Shown here: in pieces, positions 39,350 through 50,441 of the stretch
How the letters are laid out: each line of letters starts with the position of its first letter
Numbering within the stretch: the first letter of the stretch is position 1
DNA from: Closterium sp. NIES-65
Taxonomy: Eukaryota > Streptophyta > Zygnematophyceae > Desmidiales > Closteriaceae
Length of the DNA: 64,000 nt
Assembly: GCA_948144175.1 (NCBI GenBank)
Contig: CANXME010000105.1
Coordinates: 434,001 to 498,000 of the forward strand
Direction of reading: 5' to 3'
Notes under the pieces: generated by a model
The model's database searches: none
Told to the model about the DNA's origin: nothing
The model's input: only the letters and a program-made list of their open reading frames with translations
Made by a program: the position numbers and the translations under genes

Positions 39350-42300
39350 CTCTCCACAGCAAAATGGGATTGCTGAGCACCGCATTGGCATTGTCATGGA
39401 CGTCGCCCGTACGTCCATGATGCATGCGGCTGCCCCCCATTTTCTGTGGCCGTTTGCGGTTCGGTACGCGGCGCATCAGATCAACCTTCAGCCCAGGGTC
39501 TCCATGCCGGAGACCTCCCCAGCTCTGCTGTGGACGGGGAAGGTTGGCGATGCGTCTGCGTTCCGTGTCTGGGGATCTCGGGCGTTTGTCCGCGACTTGT
39601 CTGCGGACAAGCTGTCCCCTCGTGCTGCTCCTTGCGTCTTCCTGGGTTTCCCCCCTGACGCGCCAGGGTGGCAGTTCTACCACCCCACCTCTCGCCGTGT
39701 TCTGTCCTCCCAGGACGTCACGTTCGACGAGTCCGTCCCCTACTACCGTCTCTTCCCCTACCGCACTCCGTCCCTCCCCCCGCCACCGCTCTTCCTTGTG
39801 CCAGGTCCCCCCCCGGTAGACCCCCTCCCCCCTCAGGGTCCTGCCCCTTCAGGTGAGTCCCAGATAGACGCTATTGAGCCTGTCGAGGTCGCTGGTGACT
39901 CTGGTGCTGCTGAGGGTGCTGAGCCTGGGGATGCTGACTCTGGGGGTGCTGAGCGTGTGGGTGCTACGCCTGGAGGTGGTGAGCCTGAGGGTACTGCGAC
40001 TGGGGGTGCTGAGCCTGGGGGTGCTGAGTCTGGGGGTGCTGAGCCTGGGGGTGCTACGCCTGGGAATGCTGAGCCTGGGGTTGCTGAGCGTGGGGGTTCT
40101 ACGCATGGAGGTGCTGAGCCTGGGGGTGCGGAGCCTGAGGGAGCTGGGCTTGCTCGTGTGGCGTTTGGCGGTGCTGTGCCTGGCGGTTCTCCGGGTGCTT
40201 CGTCTCGCCGGGAGCCACTCTCTCCACAGGAGCTGTGAGAGTGGTTTGCCCCGCGCTGGAGGCGAGCTGCTGGAGCTGGAGGTGCTGCAGGTACTGGAGG
40301 TTCTACTGCTGCTGAGGGTGCTGGTGCCGCGGGTCCCGGAGGTGCTCGTACTGGTAGTACTAGAGCTGCTGGGCCTGCGGGTACTTCTGGAGCTGGAGCT
40401 GCTGCGGGTGTTGGCGCGGAGGCTACTACTGTCGGTCCTGGAGGCGGTCCTGCTGGGGGTGCTACGGGTGCTTCTAGAGGTACTGGAGCTGGAGGTGCTG
40501 CTGGTGCTGGTGCTGCTGCTAGGGGTACTGGTGCTGTCCCTGGCATGTCTGAAGTCGCCGCGCGGCCTCGGCCATACTTCGTTCCGCTCCTTCAGCAGGT
40601 TCTTGGTCTCCCGCCTTCTACTGGTCCTCCTCCTCCCTTAGAATGTCCACAGCCTGTCCAGTCACAGTTAGAGTTACAGCCGGCCTCCCCACTGCCTGCT
40701 CCGTCTCCCTACACTGGTCCTACTGGAGGTCTTGCTGAGCGTCGTGAGCCTGCGTCTCGCCCTGCGTCGCCTGTCCGTGCTGCTCGCGCTAGTGGTCGCG
40801 GTTCGCGTCAGCGTCCTCCTCCTGTCCCTGGCACGCACCGGATGTCTCTGCGTTCGTCCACTGCTCCTCTGCGTGCCCCTTTACCTTCTCCTCCTGAGTC
40901 TTCTTCTCCTGCTCTTGCCGACCCAGAGTCGGACTCTCTTCGTGCTGCCAGTCCTACTAACACGCGTCTCCTTGCTACTGTTGTCACTGACCCTTCCTTT
41001 GAGTCCACTGCTGCGTTTGCCCTAGTTGCTGAGCTCGTCAACTTTGCTGCTCGCTGTCGCCTAGACTACGCTGCCAGTCTTGTTGCTGAGTCTGAGTCTG
41101 TCTGTCCTCCGTCCGTCGGGGGTGAGTGTGCCCTTGGCACGGACGTCCTTGAGGACAGGCACGAGGAGTTCCAGTGTTTGGCAGCTGCTTCACCTCATCT
41201 CGTGTCCGTACTGCTTACCCCTGAGGGAGACCCGGATGCACTTGACATCCCGACTCCGCGCTCTTACGCGGAGGCGATAGAGGGTCCCTACTCCTCTCAT
41301 TGGCAGGCAGCTATGGACGCAGAGATGGCTTCCTGGAAGTCCACAGGCACCTACGTTGACGTTGTTCCCCCTCCTGGGGCGAACATCGTCTTTGGCATGT
41401 GGATTTTCAGGGTGAAGCGGCCGCCGGGTTCTCCGCCTCTCTTCAAGGCGCGTTACGTGGCTCGTGGCTTCAGTCAGCGGCAGGGAGTTGACTACTTTCA
41501 GACCTTCTCTCCCACCCCGAAGATGACCACTCTTCGGGTACTGCTGCACGTAGCTGCTCACCGTGACTACGAGCTACACTCTCTTGACTTCAGCACTGCT
41601 TTCCTGCAGGGCAGTCTGCACGAGGAGATATGGCTGCGCCGCCCACCTTGCTTCACTGGGACTTTTCCTCCTGGCACCCAGTGGAGCCTCCGGCGGCCAG
41701 TCTACGGTCTCCGCCAGGCACCGCGTGAGTGGCACGACACACTGAGGACTACACTTGCGGCTCTTGGGTTTGCTCCCTCTACTGCCGACCCGTCGCTATT
41801 TCTGCGCACCGACACTTCTCTGCCGCCGTTCTACATCCTCGTGTACGTCGACGACTTGGTCTTTGCCAGAGCTGGACTCGCCCACATGAAGTCCGAGCTG
41901 CAGAAGAGACACACGTGCACTGACCTGGGTGAACTGCGCAGCTACCTTGGCTTGCAGATCACACGGGACCGAGCACGCCGCACCATTACCCTGACTCAGT
42001 CACACATGGTGCAGCAGGTCATTCAGCGCTTCGGCTTCACGTACTCCTCGCCTCAGGCCACTCCTCTGCCTACTCGCCACTCGCTCTAAGCTCTGCCTTC
42101 GAATGAGTCCGTAGAGTCGAGTGGCCCGTATCCAGAGCTTGTTGGCTGCCTCATGTACTTGATGACCTGCACACGACCTGACCTTGCATACCCTCTTAGC
42201 ATTCTCGCACGCTATGTTGCTCCTGGGAGACACAGACCAGAGCACATGGCTGCAGCGAAGAGGGTGTTGCGCTACTTGTGCAGTACGTCGGGCATTGGGC

Positions 42301-42818
42301 TTGTGCTTGGATGGCAGAGTCCAGTGGTCCTCACTGGGCACGCAGACGCTTCTTGGGTTGACGACAAGGCTACGCAGCGGTCGTCACAGGGTTACACATT
42401 CAGCCTTCGTTCCGGCTCTGTTTCGTGGGGGGCTACTCGCTCGTCTTCTGTTCTCGGCTCCAGTTGTGAGGCTGAGATCTACGCAGGAGCCATGGCTGCT
42501 CAGGAGCTTCGCTGGCTCACCTACCTGCTGACTGACCTCGGAGAGCCGCCTCGTTCTCCTCCAGTCCTGTACGTAGACAACAAGGCCATGGTGGCTTTGT
42601 GTCGGGAGCAGCGACTGGAGCACAGAACGAAGCACATTGCTCTCCGCTACTTTCTTGCTCGTGAGCTGCAGCAGCGTGGTCAGCTGCGTCTTGCGTACGT
42701 GGCCTCTGAGGCCAACACTGCTGATATCTTCACCAAGGCGCTTGCGCCTTGTGATCATCAGCGCTTTTGCACTCAGCTGGGTCTTGTGCCTACCTTGCCT
42801 CACTTGCTCACCTCTTGA
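39350..42818 (+). pseudogene. Copia gag-pol of element H, second part
   Basis: Continues in frame from 38087. It has the integrase catalytic Glu region (SPQQNGIAEHRIG), integrase core end, a GGAEP-type linker, RT with YVDDLVF followed by a 9-bp deletion, and RNase H. In-frame stops lie at 40236 (TGA, at the LREW motif of the linker) and 42087 (TAA). It ends LPHLLTS at TGA 42816. Confidence 0.9.
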
Positions 42819-42849
42819 CCTTGTTTGTACTGTTACATATATATATATA

Positions 42850-42980
42850 TGTGAAACTATGAGCAGAGGAATTGATTGACTAAGTCAGAGTTGGGTACAA
42901 ATACAACCCTAGCAAACTGTACCCCATATGTGCTACCCCACTATAGCCTACAAACATGCATCAGCTATAATAATCTGACA
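42850..42980 (-). repeat. Element J 3' LTR
   Basis: 131 bp; identical to 49990-50120. PPT complement CACCCCCATAGG follows at 42981. Confidence 0.97.
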
Positions 42981-43184
42981 CACCCCCATAGGCAAAGTGG
43001 GGGAGAACAAGGGGTCACAAGACCAGTCAAGCAAAGCAAAACAAGCTCAGGGTGGATCACAAAGTCACCACACAGTCCGAGCACAAGAGCAAGGCCAGAG
43101 GCCAGTTCACATGCAGGAGTAAAGACATATATATAAAACTAGACAAGCAAGAGCAGGTATATATATGTCAAAGTACAAGTAAAG
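42981..43184 (-). other. Element J 3' UTR and PPT
   Basis: Reverse complement of the shared 3' UTR block; no gene. Confidence 0.85.
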
Positions 43185-46100
43185 TCAAGAAGAGAGCAAG
43201 TGAGGCAAGACAGGTACAAGACCCAGCTGGGTACAAAAGCGCTGATGGTCGCAAGGCGCAAGTGCCTTGGTGAACACATCAGCAGTGTTGGCCTCAGAGG
43301 CCACGTACGCAAGTCGCAACTGACCACGCTGCTGCAGCTCACGAGCAAGGAAGTAGCGGAGAGCAATGTGCTTCGTTCTGTGCTCCAAGCGCTGCTCTCG
43401 ACACAAGGCCAACATGGCCTTGTTGTCTACGTACAGCACTGGAGGAGAACGAGGCAGCTCTCCAAGGTCAGTCAGCAGGTAGGTGAGCCAGCGAAGCTCC
43501 TGTGCAGCCATGGCCCCGGCGTAGATCTCAGCCTCACAACTGGAGCCGAGAACCGAAGACGAGCGAGTAGACCGCCACGAGACAGAGCCGGAACCAAGGC
43601 TGAAGGTGTAACCCTGTGACGACCGCTGCGTAGCCTGGTCGTCAGCCCAAGAAGCGTCTGCGTGCCCAGTAAGGACCACTGGACTCCGCCCTCCAAGCAC
43701 TAGCCCCATGCCCGACGTACTGCACAGGTAGCGCAATACCCTCTTCGCTGCAGCCATGTGCTCTGGTCGGTGTCTCCCAGGAGCAACATAGCGTGCAAGG
43801 ATGCTCAGAGGGTATGCAAGGTCAGGTCGAGTGCAGGTCATCAGGTACATGAGGCAGCCAACAAGCTCTGCATACGGACCACTCGACTCTACGGACTCAT
43901 CCGAAGGCAGAGCTGAGAGTGAGTGGCGAGTAGGCAGAGGAGTGGCCTGAGGCGAGGAGTACGTGAAGCCGAAGCGCTGAAGGACCTGCTGCACCATGTG
44001 TGACTGAGTCAGGGTAATGGTGCGGCGTGCTCTGTCCCGAGTGATCTGCAAGCCAAGGTAGCTGCGCAGTTCACCCAGGTCTGTGCACGTGTGTCTCTTC
44101 AGCAGCTCGGACTTCACGTAGGCGAGTCCAGCAGTGTCCGCTGTGGCAAAGACCAAGTCGTCGACGTACACGAGGATGTAGAACGGCGGCAGGGAAGTGT
44201 CGGTGCGAAGAAACAGCGACGGGTCAGCAGTAGAAGGAGCAAACCCAAGAGCCGCAAGCGTAGTCCTCAGTGTGTCGTGCCACTCACGCGGTGCCTGGCG
44301 GAGACCGTAGACTGGCCGTCGGAGGCTCCACTGGGTGCCAGGAGGGAAAGTCCCAGTGAAGCCAGGCGGACGGCGCAGCCAGATCTCCTCGTGCAGGCTA
44401 CCCTGCAGGAACGCAGTGCTGAAGTCGAGAGAGTGAAGCTCGTAGTCGCGCTGAGCGGCAATGTGCAGCAGCACCCGAAGAGTGGTCATCTTCGGGGTGG
44501 GAGAGAAGGTCTGAAAGTAGTCAACTCCCTGCCGCTGACTGAAGCCACGAGCCACGTAACGCGCCTTGAAGACAGGCGGCGAGCCCGGCGGCCGCTTCAC
44601 CCTGAAGATCCACATGCCACTGACGATGTTCGCCCCAGGAGGGGGAACCGCGTCAACGTAGGTGCCTGTGGACTTCCAGGAAGCCATCTCTGCATCCATA
44701 GCTGCCTGCCACTGAGAGGAGTAGGGACCCTCTACGGCCTCCGCGTAAGAACGCGGAGTCGGGATGTCTAGTGCATCCGGGTCTCCCTCAGGGGCTAGCA
44801 GTACAGACGCGAGACGAGGTGAAGCAGCGGCTAGACACTGGAACTCCTCCTGCCTGTCCTCTAGGACGTCCGTGCCAAGGGCACACTCACCCCCGACGGA
44901 CGGAGGACAGGCGGACTCAGACTCAGCGACAAGACGAGCAGCGTAGTCTAGACGACAGCGCGCAGCAAAGTCGACAAGCTCAGTGACAAGGGCAGACGCA
45001 GCAGACGACTCGAAGGAAGGGTCAGTGACAGCAGTAGCAAGGAGACGCGTGACAGTAGGACTGGCAGCACGAAGAGAGTCCGACTCCGGGTCGGCAAGAG
45101 CAGGAAGAGAGGAAGCAGGAGGAGAAGGCAAAGGGGCACGCAGAGGAGCAGTGGACGGACGCAGTGACATCCGGTGCGTGCCAGGGACAGGAGGAGGACG
45201 CTGACGCGACCCGCGACCACTAGCGCGCTCAGTACGAACAGGCGACGCAGGACGAGACGCAGGCTCACGACGCTCAGTAAGACCTCCAGTCGGACCAGCG
45301 TAGGGAGAAGGAGCAGGCAAAGGGGAGGCAGGCTGTAGCTGTGGCTGTGACCGGACAGGCTGCGGACCCTCTAAGGAAGGAGGAGGAGGTGTAAGACCAA
45401 GAACCTGCTGCAGGAGCGGAACGAAGTACGGTCGAGGCCGCGCGGCGACGCCAGAAACAGCAGGAACAGCACCAGCACCCCCGGCAGGAGCACCCACTCC
45501 AGCAGCACCTCCAGCAGAACCACCAGAAGCTCCAGAACCTCCAGCAGCAGCACCAGGAGCACCGTCAGTCGGACCACCAACCGCAGGCTCAGCGCCAACG
45601 TCCTCAGCAGGACCAGCTCCAGGAGAACACTCAGACCCAGCAGCTCCAGCACCCACAGGACGAGCACCGCCAGGTCGCGTGGCAGCAGCGCCCTCCGCAG
45701 CCGAAGAACCACCAGCACCAGCGGCACGCCTCCAGCGCCGGGCAAACCACTCACGCAGCTCCTGTGGAGAGAGCGGCCCCCGGTGAGACGAAGCACCCCC
45801 AGGCACAGCACCTCCAGGCTCGGCACCTCCCGGCTCAGCACCCCCAGGCTCAGTACCCCCAGACACAGCACCCCCAGGCACAGCACCCCCAGGCTCAGCA
45901 CCCCCAGGCTCAGCACCCCCAGGCCCAGCACCCCCAGACTCCGCACCCCCAGGCTCAGCACCCGCAGCAGCACCGGAGTCACCAGTGACCTCGACAGGCT
46001 CGACCGCGTCTACCTGAGACACACCTGAAGGGGCAGGACCCTGAGGGGGGAGGGGGACTACTGGGGGGGGACCTGGAACCAAGAAGAGGGGGGGTGGGGG

Positions 46101-49082
46101 GAGGGACGGAGTGCGGTAGGGGAAGAGGCGGTAGTAGGGTACCGACTCGTCGAACGTGACGTCCTGGGAGGACAGAACACGTCGAGAGGTGGGGTGGTAA
46201 AACTGCCACCCAGGGGCGTCGGGGGGGAACCCGAGGAAGACGCAGGGAGAAGCACGAGGGGACAGCTTGTCCGCAGACAGGTCGCGAACAAACGCCCGAG
46301 ATCCCCAGACCCGGAACGCCGACGCATCGCCAACCTTCCCCGTCCACAACAGAGCTGGGGAGGTCTCCGGTCGAGAGACCCTGGGGTGGAGGTTGATCTG
46401 GTGCGCAGCGTACCTGACCGCAAACGGCCACAGAAAATGGGGAGCAGCCGCATGCATCATGGACGTACGAGCGACGTCCATGACCATGCCAATGCGGCGC
46501 TCAGCGATCCCATTCTGCTGTGGTGAGTCCGGAAGCGTGAAGGTCTGACGGATGCCTCGCACACGACAGTAGGTACTCAGGAGGGCCGAGGAGAACTCTC
46601 CGCCTCTGTCCGAGTGCAGACGCAAGACAGGGAAGTCAGAGCCAAAGCTTCTCCGAAGCTGAAGACGAGCTGCGCGGATCCAGTCGATCAACACCTGAGT
46701 GACCTCACCCTTGCTGCGCAAGGGGAAGACTGTGGTGTAACGCGAGTAGTCGTCAACCACTAGCAGGAAGTAGCGCTCCTGACCCTGTCCACGGACGCGG
46801 GCTGGGCCCCACACGTCCATGTGAAGCGTCTGCAACGGGGCCTCTGTCGGAGGAAACTGGGAGGAGTGAGGGGCAGCACGCTGGCGCCCCTCGACACAGG
46901 GGACACAGGCAGGGCCAGGGCCCGGAGGAAGGGGAGGGAGGGACCGGGGAAGACCAGACACAAGGACCCGCGAGGCCATGCCTCTGAGCCGAAGCAGAGA
47001 GGGGTGGCCAAGGCGGTGGTGCCAGAGGAGGGTCTCGTGAGACAGACGACGACACGAACAAGGGGCAGACTCAGGACCAGACCTGGACGCTGCAGCAAAC
47101 ACCTGACCAGACGAAGGGGCCCTACCAGACGCAGTACCTGGAGGAGAAGCAGTGGTCAGTGTGTACAGGCTCGACCCCGGCCGACGTGTAAACGTAGCCA
47201 GGTGGCGACCTGTATCCGCCTCCGTACAGTGGGTCACCCGCTGACGAGCAGGGGTGAACTGGTGGACACCTGCATCCTGGAGGTCAGCACCACTCACCAA
47301 GTTCGTCGAGAACGAGGGGAGGTAGAGACCAGTCAGGGTGCCAGAGGGGGCCGCCGGACACGGGAGGACAGTGGAGAAGCGAGACAGGACAGGCCCCCCA
47401 GAGGGGTCCGCCAGGGACACCGCAACAGGCCGACTCAGCGGCGTGAGAGTGGTGCGGTCCCTAAAGAAGGAGCGAGACGCTCCAGAGTCAAGGGTGAAGG
47501 TGTGAGAGGCCGAAGCCGACACAGTACCTGAGAGGGCGGACTCACCAGTACCTGAAAGCACAGACGCACTGGCACCTAGAGCAGCAGCCTCACTAGTACC
47601 TGACGCGGCAGTACCAATGCCCGGGTCGGGCGGGAAACACCGGTAACAGTCATCCTCATCACTACCAGTCACAGCATACATAGCAGAGAGAATAGCATCA
47701 AAATCAAGATCATAAATAGCTACACCAGCCCTAGACAGCTCTCCCCAGCGGGGGATCTCAGCGGCCTCCGGAAACTGCTGACGCCAGGCGTCGGTCAGGC
47801 GGCCAAAGCAGCGACGGGCTGTGTGGGCGCCTCCACACCTCTCCCCTGCACGGTCACCAGTGCGAAGAACGTAGGGGCAGGGACCAAGCGCACCACCGCG
47901 CTGACGCTGCAAGTACCACTCACGGAGCTGCTGAGGGCCGGGGACGGTGCGAGAGCGCTGCTGCTGCTGCGGCTGCTGCTGTGGCTGCTGCTGCTGCTGC
48001 TGCTGGCGCTGACCACCCCCAGAGCTGCTCCGCTGGGACGAGCCACTCCGACCCCCTCCTCCACCGCCACCCCCGCCTCCACCGCTACCCCCGTCGCCAC
48101 CGCCACCTCCCCCACCAGGACCGTCGCTCCCACCGCTCCCACCGCCTCCTCCGCTACCACCTCCGCCGCCACCTCCGCCTCCACCGCCGCCACTACTACC
48201 TCCACTCCCGCCACCACCCCCTCCGCCACCCCCACTCCCCCCTCCACCCCCACCGCCTCCTCCACCGCCCCCTCTGGCTCCACCCGCTCCCTTGCCCCCC
48301 TTGCCCTTGCCAGTGCGGCGTCTGCCACTGGGGGCAGACGCCGCGCCGACCGACTCAAAACCAACGAGGTCGGCCGCAGCGGCAGAGGCGACAGAGGGCA
48401 GCAGGGGGGAGGGACCACACCCCTCAAAGATGGGGGTGCGAGGGTCACCCCGAGAGGCCCCTACAGCGACAATACTCTTCTCAGCCGCTAGCAGGGACTC
48501 CTCAAGGAGGTCGACAGTGAGAGTGGTGGGACAGACAGAGAGAAACTGGTCCCTAACGACACGAAGGGACTCAGGAAGACGGGTGACGAGAAAGTAGAGA
48601 GTGATGTACATGGGAGGAGGGTTCGCAGCGCGGAACTCAGCAGGAAGGGCAGCGCGGTAGCGGGTGTCACTAGCGCGGAGGTGGGTAACGAGGTCAGCGA
48701 CAGTGGGAAAGGAAGCGAGGTCAGGGAAGAGAAACGGTAGCATGAGGCGGCTAAGGGTAGCGGAGGAAGGGGAGGAGTAGCGCGCAACTACAGCGTCGTA
48801 CAAGGCCTGAGCGGTCTTGCACTGACTAAAGTGGGCACGCTCAGAGGAAGGGAGGTGGCGACGCACAGCAAGACGTGCAGCAGCATCGCGGGTCGCCCAC
48901 TTGGAGCGAACGGCAGAGTCAGCATCAGCAGGCGGGGCAGGGACAGCGCCAGAGACAAAGTCAAAGAGAGAGACCTCATCTACCGCATCACACAGTAAGT
49001 ACAGCTGCAGATCCTCGACCCAGACGGCAAAGTCAATGGCCCTCCCCTCAGCGTCAAAAGTGAGAACATTGGGGGTAGCCAT
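43185..49082 (-). CDS. Copia Gag-Pol polyprotein (intact)
   Basis: Uninterrupted frame of 1965 codons from ATG 49082 (MATPNVLTFDAEGRAIDF). Domain order and catalytic residues are as in the polyprotein at 8124-14051: capsid, glycine-rich linker, Q-rich stretch, LREW motif, C-X13-C-X3-H-X4-C knuckle, LDSGAS protease, HH-CC and DD35E integrase, repeat linker, YVDDLVF RT and RNase H triad. Differences I can see from that copy are a 10-residue loss in the GGAEP repeats, a Glu-to-Gly change before LSPQELREW and an Ile-to-Thr change near ITRDRARRTI. All motifs needed for activity are present. Confidence 0.96.
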   Translation of the reverse strand: MATPNVLTFDAEGRAIDFAVWVEDLQLYLLCDAVDEVSLFDFVSGAVPAPPADADSAVRSKWATRDAAARLAVRRHLPSSERAHFSQCKTAQALYDAVVARYSSPSSATLSRLMLPFLFPDLASFPTVADLVTHLRASDTRYRAALPAEFRAANPPPMYITLYFLVTRLPESLRVVRDQFLSVCPTTLTVDLLEESLLAAEKSIVAVGASRGDPRTPIFEGCGPSPLLPSVASAAAADLVGFESVGAASAPSGRRRTGKGKGGKGAGGARGGGGGGGGGGGGSGGGGGGGGGSGGSSGGGGGGGGGGGGSGGGGGSGGSDGPGGGGGGGDGGSGGGGGGGGGGGRSGSSQRSSSGGGQRQQQQQQQPQQQPQQQQRSRTVPGPQQLREWYLQRQRGGALGPCPYVLRTGDRAGERCGGAHTARRCFGRLTDAWRQQFPEAAEIPRWGELSRAGVAIYDLDFDAILSAMYAVTGSDEDDCYRCFPPDPGIGTAASGTSEAAALGASASVLSGTGESALSGTVSASASHTFTLDSGASRSFFRDRTTLTPLSRPVAVSLADPSGGPVLSRFSTVLPCPAAPSGTLTGLYLPSFSTNLVSGADLQDAGVHQFTPARQRVTHCTEADTGRHLATFTRRPGSSLYTLTTASPPGTASGRAPSSGQVFAAASRSGPESAPCSCRRLSHETLLWHHRLGHPSLLRLRGMASRVLVSGLPRSLPPLPPGPGPACVPCVEGRQRAAPHSSQFPPTEAPLQTLHMDVWGPARVRGQGQERYFLLVVDDYSRYTTVFPLRSKGEVTQVLIDWIRAARLQLRRSFGSDFPVLRLHSDRGGEFSSALLSTYCRVRGIRQTFTLPDSPQQNGIAERRIGMVMDVARTSMMHAAAPHFLWPFAVRYAAHQINLHPRVSRPETSPALLWTGKVGDASAFRVWGSRAFVRDLSADKLSPRASPCVFLGFPPDAPGWQFYHPTSRRVLSSQDVTFDESVPYYRLFPYRTPSLPPPPLFLVPGPPPVVPLPPQGPAPSGVSQVDAVEPVEVTGDSGAAAGAEPGGAESGGAGPGGAEPGGAEPGGAVPGGAVSGGTEPGGAEPGGAEPGGAVPGGASSHRGPLSPQELREWFARRWRRAAGAGGSSAAEGAAATRPGGARPVGAGAAGSECSPGAGPAEDVGAEPAVGGPTDGAPGAAAGGSGASGGSAGGAAGVGAPAGGAGAVPAVSGVAARPRPYFVPLLQQVLGLTPPPPSLEGPQPVRSQPQLQPASPLPAPSPYAGPTGGLTERREPASRPASPVRTERASGRGSRQRPPPVPGTHRMSLRPSTAPLRAPLPSPPASSLPALADPESDSLRAASPTVTRLLATAVTDPSFESSAASALVTELVDFAARCRLDYAARLVAESESACPPSVGGECALGTDVLEDRQEEFQCLAAASPRLASVLLAPEGDPDALDIPTPRSYAEAVEGPYSSQWQAAMDAEMASWKSTGTYVDAVPPPGANIVSGMWIFRVKRPPGSPPVFKARYVARGFSQRQGVDYFQTFSPTPKMTTLRVLLHIAAQRDYELHSLDFSTAFLQGSLHEEIWLRRPPGFTGTFPPGTQWSLRRPVYGLRQAPREWHDTLRTTLAALGFAPSTADPSLFLRTDTSLPPFYILVYVDDLVFATADTAGLAYVKSELLKRHTCTDLGELRSYLGLQITRDRARRTITLTQSHMVQQVLQRFGFTYSSPQATPLPTRHSLSALPSDESVESSGPYAELVGCLMYLMTCTRPDLAYPLSILARYVAPGRHRPEHMAAAKRVLRYLCSTSGMGLVLGGRSPVVLTGHADASWADDQATQRSSQGYTFSLGSGSVSWRSTRSSSVLGSSCEAEIYAGAMAAQELRWLTYLLTDLGELPRSPPVLYVDNKAMLALCREQRLEHRTKHIALRYFLARELQQRGQLRLAYVASEANTADVFTKALAPCDHQRFCTQLGLVPVLPHLLSS

Positions 49083-49989
49083 AGCAGCAGCTGAAAGTCT
49101 CACCGGGATGGGAGAGTCGGGTAGGTCAGCAGCAGGCGGCTCGGGCTGCTCAGGTACCGGGCGGCTCGGCTACTGCGGGGCGGCTCGGCTACTGCGGGGC
49201 GGCTCGGCTGCTGCTGGGCGGCTCGGCTGCTGCTGGGCAGCTCGGCTGCTGCTGGGCGGCTCGGCTGCTGCTGGGCGGCTCGGCTGCTGCTGGGCGGCTC
49301 GGCTGCTGCTGGGCGGCTCGGATGCTGCTGGGCGGCTCGGCTGCTGCTGGGCGGCTCGGCTGCAGTGCAGTGGCGGGGCCGGGACAAGGCCGGCGGTAGG
49401 GCCGGCGGTAGGGCCAAGTAGGAGCCGGCGGCGGGCCGAGTAGGAGGCCGGCGGCGGGGCCGAGTAGGAGCCGGCGGCGGGGCCGTGTAGGAGGCCGGCG
49501 GCGGGCCGAGTAGGAGGCCGGCGGCGGGCCGAGTAGGAGCCGGGGCCGGGCCGTGTAGGAGGCCGGCGGCGGGCCGTGTAGGAGGCCGGCGGCGGAGCCG
49601 AGTAGGAGCCGGCGGCGGGGCCGTGTAGGAGGCCGGCGGCGGGCCGAGTAGGAGGCCGGCGGCGGGCCGTGTAGGAGGCCGGCGGCGGGGCCGAGAAGGA
49701 GGCCGGCGCGGGGCCGCGTAAGGGGCCGAGTAGGAGCCGGCGGCCCGGGGCCGCGTAAGGGGCCGGCTCGGAGCCGCGTAAGGGGCCGGCGCGGGGCCGC
49801 GTAGGAGCCGGCGGCGCAGGGCCGCGTAAGGGGCCAGCGCGGGGCCGCGTAAGGGGCAGGCGGCGGGGCCGCAGGGGAGAGGGCGACCCGAAGGGTCGCT
49901 AAAACAAAAAAGGGCGCGCCTCGGGGCGCGCTTCGGTGGGCCCAAAAAAAAAAAAAAATTCGGTCCTGGAGGGACCTAGCTCTATACCA
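49083..49989 (-). other. Element J leader
   Basis: Reverse complement of the D leader: PBS (49979-49989), hairpin GGTCC/GGACC (49962-49976), 15-base A-run on the plus strand, GGGCCC (49938-49943), GC hairpins, then minisatellites to 49120. Confidence 0.85.
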
Positions 49990-50120
49990 TGTGAAACTAT
50001 GAGCAGAGGAATTGATTGACTAAGTCAGAGTTGGGTACAAATACAACCCTAGCAAACTGTACCCCATATGTGCTACCCCACTATAGCCTACAAACATGCA
50101 TCAGCTATAATAATCTGACA
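49990..50120 (-). repeat. Element J 5' LTR
   Basis: 131 bp, identical to 42850-42980; TSD ATATA follows. Confidence 0.97.
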
Positions 50121-50125
50121 ATATA

Positions 50126-50307
50126 CACCTGCTCTTGCTTATCTAGCCTTTTATATATGTATATGTACTCCTGCATGTGAACTGGCCTTGTGGCCTTGAA
50201 CTTGTGCTCGGAATGTGAGGTGACTTTGTGATCCACCCTGAGCTTGCTCTGCTTTGCTTGACTGGTCTTGTGACCCCTTGTTCTCCCCCACTTTGCCTAT
50301 GGGGGTG
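50126..50307 (+). other. Element H 3' UTR remainder and PPT
   Basis: Shared 3' block resumes after J (CACCTGCTCTTGC...), with GTGATCCACCCTGAGC and PPT TATGGGGGTG. Confidence 0.85.
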
Positions 50308-50436
50308 TGTCGGATTTATATGACATAGCTGCTGTAGGCTATAGTGGGGTAGCACATATGGGGTACAACTTTTCTAGGGTTTGTACTTGTACCCAAATTC
50401 CCCTTAGTCATTCTCATTCTCGTTTCAGTTTTCTCA
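50308..50436 (+). repeat. Element H 3' LTR
   Basis: 129 bp, TGTCGGATTTATATGAC...TTTTCTCA. Confidence 0.95.
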
Positions 50437-50441
50437 TGTTC

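Larger units (their letters stand above)
42850..50120 (-). mobile_element. Ty1/Copia element J (intact, near-identical to D)
   Basis: 7271 bp, identical 131-bp LTRs (42850-42980, 49990-50120), TSD ATATA (42845-42849, 50121-50125), inserted in the TA-rich 3' UTR of H. PBS complement is at 49979-49989. Relative to D it lacks 30 bp in the pentapeptide array, has a 3-bp longer T-run after the post-PBS hairpin, and differs at two LTR bases (both J LTRs agree with each other, both D LTRs with each other). So D and J are separate insertions from closely related sources. Confidence 0.97.
34485..50436 (+). mobile_element. Decayed Ty1/Copia element H (contains I and J)
   Basis: LTRs 34485-34613 and 50308-50436 (129 bp, about six differences). 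PBS TGGTATCGAGC is at 34614-34624 and the PPT at 50298-50307. The target duplication is imperfect: TATC (34481-34484) and TGTTC (50437-50441). TATTC as the original site restores the Gypsy integrase frame. Without I and J it is about 7.4 kb. Coding is broken by a frameshift, three stops and insertion I; J sits in its 3' UTR. Confidence 0.93.
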
